A stretch of DNA of 64,000 nt from Tetradesmus obliquus (taxonomy: Eukaryota; Chlorophyta; Chlorophyceae; Sphaeropleales; Scenedesmaceae), in NCBI GenBank assembly GCA_030272155.1, contig CP126191.1, forward strand, positions 3,556,501 to 3,620,500. The letters run 5' to 3'. The position numbers were made by a program, and so were the translations under genes. The notes below the pieces were generated by a model. It did no database searches. It was given only the letters and a program-made list of their open reading frames with translations, and was not told the DNA's origin. Shown here in pieces: positions 57,559 to 64,000 of the stretch; the first letter of the stretch is position 1, and each line of letters opens with the position of its first letter.

Positions 57559-60500
57559 TTAGCTGCCAGCTGCTAGCCCTGCAGCGGCTGCTGCCTCTAG
57601 CCGCACCTCTTCAGAAGCTGCCTCAACAGCTGCAACCTCTACTGCTTCCACCACCACAGCCGACTCGCTGCTGCTGCGTGCCGACTCGTCAGACGAAAGT
57701 GCATTGAAGGTCACAACAGCTGTATCTGCTGCTTCACCAGCGGCGGTGCCGATGCTGCTGCTGCTGCTGCCTGCGCCCGCCGCCCTTGCAGCTGCAGCTG
57801 CTGCCATGCCAGCAACCGCTGAGATTGTGCGCCGCGCACCGCTTCCACTGGCGCCATCACCAGCTATGCTCGGCGCTGACACGCAGCGCTTTGGAGTGCT
57901 GACTAACGTGCTGCTGCCACCCGCACCTGCTGCTGCTGCAGCTGCATCAGCTGCACCTGCCAAGCTGCTGCCTGCACCACCTGCTGCTGCTGCCGCCGCT
58001 GCCAGCTTGAACGCTCCGGCTGCTGCTACTGCTGCTGCAGGCGATATGGGCGGGCTCAAGCTGGCGCTGCGCTCCACAACAGTCTCTAGGCTGACCAAAT
58101 TGGCACATGACATGGCCTTCCTGCCTGGCAGCGCAGCTGTGTGCAGGCTGCTGTACGAGAGGGAGCGAACAACACGCACGCCTACACTCTTCAGCAGGTC
58201 CTGGTTGCTGGGCAGGTGCTTGATCTTGCCCTCAGTGATGCCTGCAAGGGAAGAGCATGTATGCGCTGAGTCAGCAAGCGCATTGGCCATATCCACAGAG
58301 GCAGTCAGCATAGGACTGAAGAAAGCAAATGATTCCAGCTGATGAGGTGCAGCTGAGCAGCCCATACTGCTGCAACAGCTGCAGCGCTGTCTATGTCTGG
58401 CATAGACAAAGGACTTGGGGCAGCACTGCAGCCAATGGCAGTGAACTGCTGCAGCTGCAGCTTACCTGTGTTGCCGAAGACAAAGTCCAGCACGTTGAGG
58501 TACTTGCTCTTGAACACATCCCTGCAACGCACAGTGCAGCAAAGGGAACACACATCATGTCAGTTGAGGCAGCAACAACAGCAGCACTGAATACATGGCA
58601 AAATCGACAGGACACGCATGCCAAAAAGCAGGCGCAGCAATGCACTCAACATACACTGCGCCTCTCTCACTCTGAAGAACAAGCAACCTTGCTCAATGGA
58701 ACCAGAGGCTGCCTGGAGCCCTAAAGCTCACAAACAACCGCTCATGCAACACTGCACATCATTGCCAGCCCACAAGCGCCCGCACCTGTCCCTGCCATTG
58801 TTGCCGCTGTAGCAGTGCGTGATGGCGCCCACGCCCGCAGCAAACAGCAGGATGTCCAGCCGTGGCGGCACGGAGCGCGGCGACAGCCAGCCCCAGTCGA
58901 TGCAGCACCTGCTGAAGGACTCCAGCGACCTGGCAGCCGCATTAAAAGAGGCAATGGAGACAACACAGAGGAGGAAAGATGGTTACTGATTGGTGTCGGG
59001 CAGCAATGCGGACACTGGGCACGAATGATGGCAACGACCAGCAACGATCATTGACGGGCAGACACACTCCACCCTGCGCCAGGCAGTGCAGGGAAAGGCA
59101 CCAAGACACCGCCCCACCACACCCCACCACTGTAACCCAACCACCCCCGCTGCTCATAGCCGCACACCCCGTGCCAGCAAGTACCCCACACCCGCCATGC
59201 GCCATGACAGCACCTGCACCGCACCCGCCACGCACCGTGACAGCACGTACAGCGCCAGCTCCATGCGCCTACAATACACAATGAGCAGCAGCCAGTGCAG
59301 GAATATGCACCGTGACGCCGCCCCACCACGCCCCATCAACCCTGCTGCTCAGCACCGCGCGCACCGTGACAGCACGTACAGCGCCAGCTCCATGCGCCTA
59401 CTCTTCTTCTCCAGCAGCGTGGCCAGCCCGCCCAGCCACACGCTGCCCGCGATGATGGCCCCGGTGCTGCGGCCCAGCAGCCGGTGGCCCGCGCAGGCGC
59501 CGCCAAAGGCCAGGCAGATGTAGGAGGACAGGAACAGGCTGGACCTGGACAGGACAGCCGCACATGCAGCGTTGCATGAGCAGAGGGCACATCAGCACGA
59601 GAAGAGCAACAAGGGAAGATCTGCTGGGTGGTAAGCGGGTGGGCGGTTGTAAGACCAACCCCACCTTCTCAACAGCACAAAGCAGGTTGTGCCTGCATGA
59701 CACTCATTGCATGCACTTATTACTCCAGTGCCGGCATGCAATTCTCCAGTAGCGGCATGAATTCTGTGTGTAAACAGCACAAGCAGTGGCAACAAGCTGC
59801 CAAGTAATGCAGCGCAACACACAACAACAGCAGCACAAGCAGCGTCCCCTACCTGCTGATGCCCAGCAGCACCTTGTGCAGGATGGGCAGCGGCGCCTTC
59901 AGCAGCTGCTGCCGGTGCACCAGCAGCGCAGGCAGCACGTACACCGGCAGGTACACAGACAGCGCACGCGAGTAGGCTGGACCCAGCAAGCTTAGCACAT
60001 GCCCGCCGCAGGACTGGCCCGGGTGGAAGAAGCCGCAGGGGGTGGCAGCGCAGCTGGCAGCATGGGGAGACGCTGCCAGGCTGCTAAGGGGCCCTGTGGG
60101 GCGCCCTGCTGCTGTGCGCTCCGCGAGCTCCTGCAGGGTGGCAGGTTGGAGGTAACAAGAAGTGACGGGAGTGCAGGACAGGGGGTGGAGCACGACAGGG
60201 GGGGCAGTGAGAACGAACAAAAGCTAGCAAACCTGGCTTGCATATCAAACACGTCTTGCAGGCACTTGTGACATCACAGCAGCTGGTTGCAGGCCCCAGG
60301 GCATCCTGCCACTCCTCCCGCCGGAAGTAAACTCAAACAGCACTCCCAGTGACAAACTCCTGCAGTCAACTGCGCACCCGTATGCCGCGCCACACGTACA
60401 GCTCCTTGGCGCCCTGCTTGCGTATGAAGCGCACGTAGCTGGGCGGCAGCGTCTGCGGCATCATGATGAAGGCGTACACAATCTGGCTGGCTGCGCAACA

Positions 60501-62232
60501 CATCAGCAGCGTATCGCCGTGTGCCAGGCGCGTTGGCGCCAGCGCGGCGTGCAGCAGCGGGTGGCGAGCAGCTGCGCGCGGCTTGTTGCCGGTGCGGATG
60601 AGCAGCGTGATGCCGCGCAGTAGGATGTATGTTGCCAGGCTATAGTGGCGGCTCTTGGGGCTGCAGCAGGAGAAGCATAAATACAAACATGTAGATGAGT
60701 TTGCAGGACAGCATACAATCGCAATCAGTGGAGAGAAGTGGGAGGGCTTGTCAGGCATGAGGCGTGCACAGCCCATGTGTTTGGGGGCTGCTGGACTGTG
60801 GGTTGGCACAAGTACGCACAGCCAACACAAGTACGCACAGCCAACACGCAGCTTGTGTGCACAACTTTGAAGGCTGCCTAGCCTTGTCAAACACGCCAGC
60901 AGCAAGCAACACCTAGCATCCACCACGTGCCCCGACCAGAACTCCTGCACAGCAGCTGCTCCAGCAGCGTCAGACGGCGTAGCATGTATCACGAAGACTC
61001 CTTGGTGATACAAGTTATGCCATCTGACGCTGCTGGAGCAGCTGCTATGCAAGGAGTTTTGCTTGCCCGGCTGTGCAGGATGCAGGTGCGGTGTTGCTGG
61101 TAGTGAGGAAACAACTAGAAGGTAGCTGCATCTGCTGCCTTAGCTGCGCAGCTGGATTCTAGACACGGGCAATGGTTTGGCGTGAGCAACGTGCACACGT
61201 GAACGTGCAGCATACTGATGTGAAGCAGCACTGTACTGCTTTCAAGTGCTGCGCATTGCTGCTGTGCTGTGTTGCTGTGCTGTGCGCTGCACTGCTGCGC
61301 TTACCCTGTGCACAGCAGGGCCGGGCCTGCACACATGCCTGCAACCAGGCTGCGCCACTTCGCAGACCTGCAATCAAGGATAGCAAAGCAGCAAACCTTC
61401 AGAAAACAAGCAATGCAAAATGTGTCAGCACGCGGCTGCCAGCACAGCAGCACCATGCATGAGCTGGCACAGCTGCTGAGACGCTGACTCACACGCAACA
61501 TACAGCTGGCTCGGCACTGCTGCTGTGCATAATGCCTTAGCTCAGACAGCAAGGCTGACACAGTGCTGCATGTCTGCTTAAAGGCACGGTGCTGTCTGTG
61601 CAGACAAGCAGTTTCCTGCAAGCTCCTGCAAGCTCCTGCAAGCAGCCGCATGTGGCGCTGCTGCGCTGCCTCGCACCTGTCCTTGCCCACTGCTGCTGCG
61701 ATGCCTTCATCCACGCCAATGTAGATGCCAGCCAGTGCTGCCAGGAATGCAGTGTAGCGTGCCGTGTCACCGAAAGCACTCGCAGCAGTCAGGGACCTGC
61801 GGGTGTTGACCATCATGCAGGTGCAGAGTCAGCTTCCGGCCTGTCAGCAGCTGCTGTCCCTGCCAGGCTAGAAGCTCCGCTGCAGGTACTTCAACAACAA
61901 AGCTCAATGCAGATGTTCCATGCAGTGATGTACATGTTGCTGTAAGCAACGCACCTGTCTTTCCGCTTGGACACTGCTGCTAGCAGGGATCCCACCAGGT
62001 GCAGGCCACCTCGCAGCGTCAGGCCTATGCAGGCGCCCCTGATCATGCCATGCCACACCCTGTCCAAGGCACGCTGTAGCTCTGCTGATGACAGCAAGGA
62101 GCTAGTCCGTGTTGGGGTACAACTGGAAACATCGCCAGCAGCAGGGCTGGTCTGCTGCACTACAGTAAGCTGCACATGGGTGCTGCTGCTGGTGCTGCTG
62201 ACAGTCCTGCTGCTGCTGGCGTTTTCAGCCAT
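57559..62232 (-). CDS. TMEM135: TMEM135-like multi-pass membrane protein
   Basis: By family, TMEM135 is a peroxisome/mitochondria-associated membrane protein linked to lipid metabolism. Nine exons (62232-61955, 61796-61677, 61367-61305, 60660-60378, 60130-59853, 59544-59365, 58929-58786, 58521-58466, 58241-57559) give 694 residues. Hydrophobic segments alternate with loops: GACIGLTLRGGLHLVGSLLA, YTAFLAALAGIYIGVDEGIA, YILLRGITLLIR and QIVYAFIMMPQTLPPSYVRF. Then come the Cys-containing ATPCGFFHPGQSCGGH, YSRALSVYLPVYVLPALLVH and GAIIAGSVWLGGLATLLEKK with SRRMELALYVL. The last exon adds ~180 mostly A/S-rich residues. The start ATG is in the exon with the MAENASSSRTV sequence. One intron holds a long hairpin and another a copy of an exon end. 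Confidence 0.85.
59186..59276 (-). repeat. Intronic copy of a TMEM135-like exon end plus donor
   Basis: cgcaccgtgacagcacgtac then agcgccagctccatgcgcct occurs at 59230-59270 and again in the real exon end at 59360-59400. A shorter relative (gcgccatgacagcacctgca) lies at about 59199. The donor side (CACGGTGCG on the minus strand) is kept. Confidence 0.9.
60940..61058 (-). repeat. Long near-perfect inverted repeat (hairpin) in an intron
   Basis: The left arm 60940-60992 and right arm 61005-61058 are reverse complements over ~53 bases with about 9 mismatches or gaps. The core cagcagctgctccagcagcg then tcaga pairs without error with its mirror. The loop is about 12 bases (60993-61004), and three more pairs (AAG/CTT) can form inside it. 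It lies in the TMEM135-like intron between the exons starting at 61367 and 60660. It could be a small-RNA precursor or a MITE. Confidence 0.9.
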
Positions 62233-62824
62233 GCTGCTCACTCAGCTGCAGCGCTGCTTCAAAACTGAGCTCATAAGCTCAGACTACCAACCGTCAGATT
62301 CAACTGTGTGAAAAAACCAAAGCAGCTGTCAGGTCGCGTGTCGACACAGCTGGGCTCTCGAGGGTGCAGCAGCAGGAGCAACACGGTAACGTCACTGCAT
62401 ACGACACGTGAGATATGATGATTATTGAGCCGAGCAGCCTGAATGGGCGTGCCAGCCATCATCAGTTACGAGTGCAACAACTGTCACAGCCCTACATCAC
62501 ATCCGATGTATGCTTATGCTCCAAGGACCAGACGTAGACACAACAAGATAATCAAACAATTACTATCGAAGCTGTGATCGCTGCTCCCTTGGTTGAAGGA
62601 ACCCGCCACGTTCTGATTTAAATTTGCTGGTCCGGCCAAACAGCGTCCGTTTGTGTACAGACCAAGTTATTTGCCTCAGAATATTTGTATCAGCATAGGA
62701 TCGCTGACCCTCTTCTGGGCAGCTGCCACTTACTGCACACAGTACAGGCCTGCTGCTCTAGCTCTGCTGCAGCAGCGCGCATCTGTGGCAGCAGCACTAC
62801 TAATTAAGCAGCAGCACAGGCACA
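62233..62824. promoter_or_regulatory. Divergent promoter region, TMEM135-like (-) / RFC3 (+)
   Basis: 592 bp between start codons, with an A+T-richer centre (about 62540-62640). No specific element assigned. Confidence 0.5.
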
Positions 62825-64000
62825 ATGCTGTGGGTTGATAAGGTGTGACCACTGCCCAGCATGGGAATGTACGGCAGCAGGGGTATTGTGGAGCTGCTGA
62901 CTGATGCTCGTGCTGTCTGTGCAGTACCGGCCGCACAGCCTGGACAAGTTTGAACTACACAAACAAATCGCTGCAAATCTGAAAAAGCTGGTGAGAATGC
63001 TGATGCAGTCCTGATTGCCTGTGCCTGGCACTGGGGCCTAGAGATCCTGCACCTTTTAAACTTGCCATTGCAAACCATTCGTCGTTGCTGAGTCTGTCCT
63101 GCAAGTGGTAGCCACCACTGCTGCAGGGCCTGCAACAGGGCCTCAACCAAAGTGACTGCAACAAGCTGCAGTAACATTTTGCATGTGTCACTGCTGCCCT
63201 AATGCACTATGGCCCTACGCGCACCTCGCCGTGCACTGTGTCCTTTGGAGCTTTCCTGCTGTTGCACACCACTGCACCATGCACCCTTACTCTGCTGCTG
63301 CACTGTGCCGCACCACAACGCTGCAGGTGGTGTCTGGCGACTTCCCTCACTGCCTATTCTATGGCCCGCCTGGGGCCGGCAAGAAGACGCTGGTGGTGGC
63401 GCTGCTGCGTGAGGTGTATGGCCCAGGAGCAGAAAAGGTAACAGCAGGATGCTGGGCAGCAGCTGACACAGCAGTGCAACCAGCAGCAGACACGGCAGTG
63501 CAACCAGCAGCAGATGCGAGCAGTGCAACCAGCAGCAGACGCGAGCAGTGCGACCAGCAGCACCACCAGCAGCAGCAGCAGGCGTATAACACAATCTCAG
63601 TTTACGTACCAGGCTGCCCTCTACACCTCACAGCTGATCCGTTGGGCAGCTGCACGTTGCTAGCAGCGGCCTATAACGTCAGCTACTCTGCTGCGCCTGC
63701 TTCACCCTACCCTGCAGCTAGCTGTACCAACCTTGCAGCAGGCCCACTACGCATGACTTCAGCACAGCTAAGCTTGCTTGCTATCAACAGCATGTCCGTG
63801 TTTCATACCATTGCCCTGTGTGCTGGTGCGCTGCAGATCAAGGTTGAGACGCGGCCGTGGAGCATTGAGCTGCCCAGCAGGAAGCTGGAGGTGGAGCTCA
63901 CCACCATCAGCAGGTGGGCACGGCTGCGGCATAAGCATTTGTGTTCACAGCAAACATGCATGACTGCAAGATAGTGACATGCAGAAGTCATGTTGTACAG
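62825..64000 (+). CDS. RFC3: Replication factor C subunit 3 (clamp loader), partial
   Basis: AAA+ subunit of the clamp loader that opens PCNA. Exons seen are 62825-62842 (18 bases, MLWVDK), 62925-62990, 63327-63437 and 63837-63913; the gene runs off the right edge. Joined, they read [40 protein letters not shown] (Walker A), [12 protein letters not shown] and then [20 protein letters not shown]. The KKT after the P-loop glycines and the [12 protein letters not shown] segment are specific to RFC3 rather than RFC2/4/5. The start is fixed by the tiny first exon joining to YRPHSL in frame. The intron after 63437 contains a short minisatellite. Confidence 0.93.
63458..63570 (+). repeat. Minisatellite, ~24-27 bp units, four copies
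   Basis: Units of the form cagcagacacggcagtgcaac recur with small changes within the third RFC3 intron. Confidence 0.85.

Overview
This 64 kb window is nuclear DNA of a green alga. I infer a chlorophyte, most likely of the Sphaeropleales (Scenedesmus/Tetradesmus-like). The reasons are: many GT-AG introns of about 50-900 bases in nearly every gene; G+C-rich DNA full of CAG/CTG triplets; plastid enzymes with short transit peptides; TGTAA motifs after stop codons; and Q-, S- and A-rich low-complexity inserts inside conserved proteins. There is no prokaryotic operon structure, and I found no transposase, rRNA, tRNA or CRISPR array.

I can reconstruct fifteen genes exon by exon; in all complete ones except the 5' part of the CBS gene and the first intron of ZNHIT2 the exon phases close without ambiguity. 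Left to right: XRN2-type 5'-3' exoribonuclease (-, runs off the left edge); NADPH-thioredoxin reductase (-); glycine-rich RRM protein (-); TPR co-chaperone-like protein (+); plastid cysteine synthase (-); ZNHIT2-like HIT zinc-finger protein (+); plastid UMP kinase (+); NAA50 N-acetyltransferase (-); a giant U2AF large subunit (+); a four-CBS-domain protein (+); CTNNBL1 with an RS-rich tail (-); a small plastid Rieske protein (+); TMEM208 (+); TMEM135-like protein (-); and RFC3 (+, runs off the right edge). One 260-codon orphan ORF lies between CBS and CTNNBL1.

The genes are unrelated housekeeping genes on alternating strands. Several are divergent pairs with short shared upstream regions (cysteine synthase/ZNHIT2 226 bp, NAA50/U2AF 344 bp, CTNNBL1/Rieske 427 bp). 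RNA metabolism is well represented (XRN2, RRM protein, U2AF65, CTNNBL1); I treat this as chance rather than a cluster.

The most unusual feature is not a gene. In at least eight of the fifteen genes, introns carry diverged copies of a neighbouring exon edge together with its splice site. Copies of an exon 3' end plus donor always lie downstream of the real donor, and copies of an acceptor plus exon start always lie upstream of the real acceptor. This is what tandem duplication across exon-intron borders would leave. It stocks introns with decoy splice sites; the extreme case is four donor-bearing copies in the CBS gene. Other points are (CTG)n tracts built into 3' splice sites, a near-perfect 55-bp-arm intronic hairpin, poly-G runs in introns, an RS tail on CTNNBL1, and a 1,573-residue U2AF65. 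Coordinates were worked out by hand and could be off by a few bases in places.
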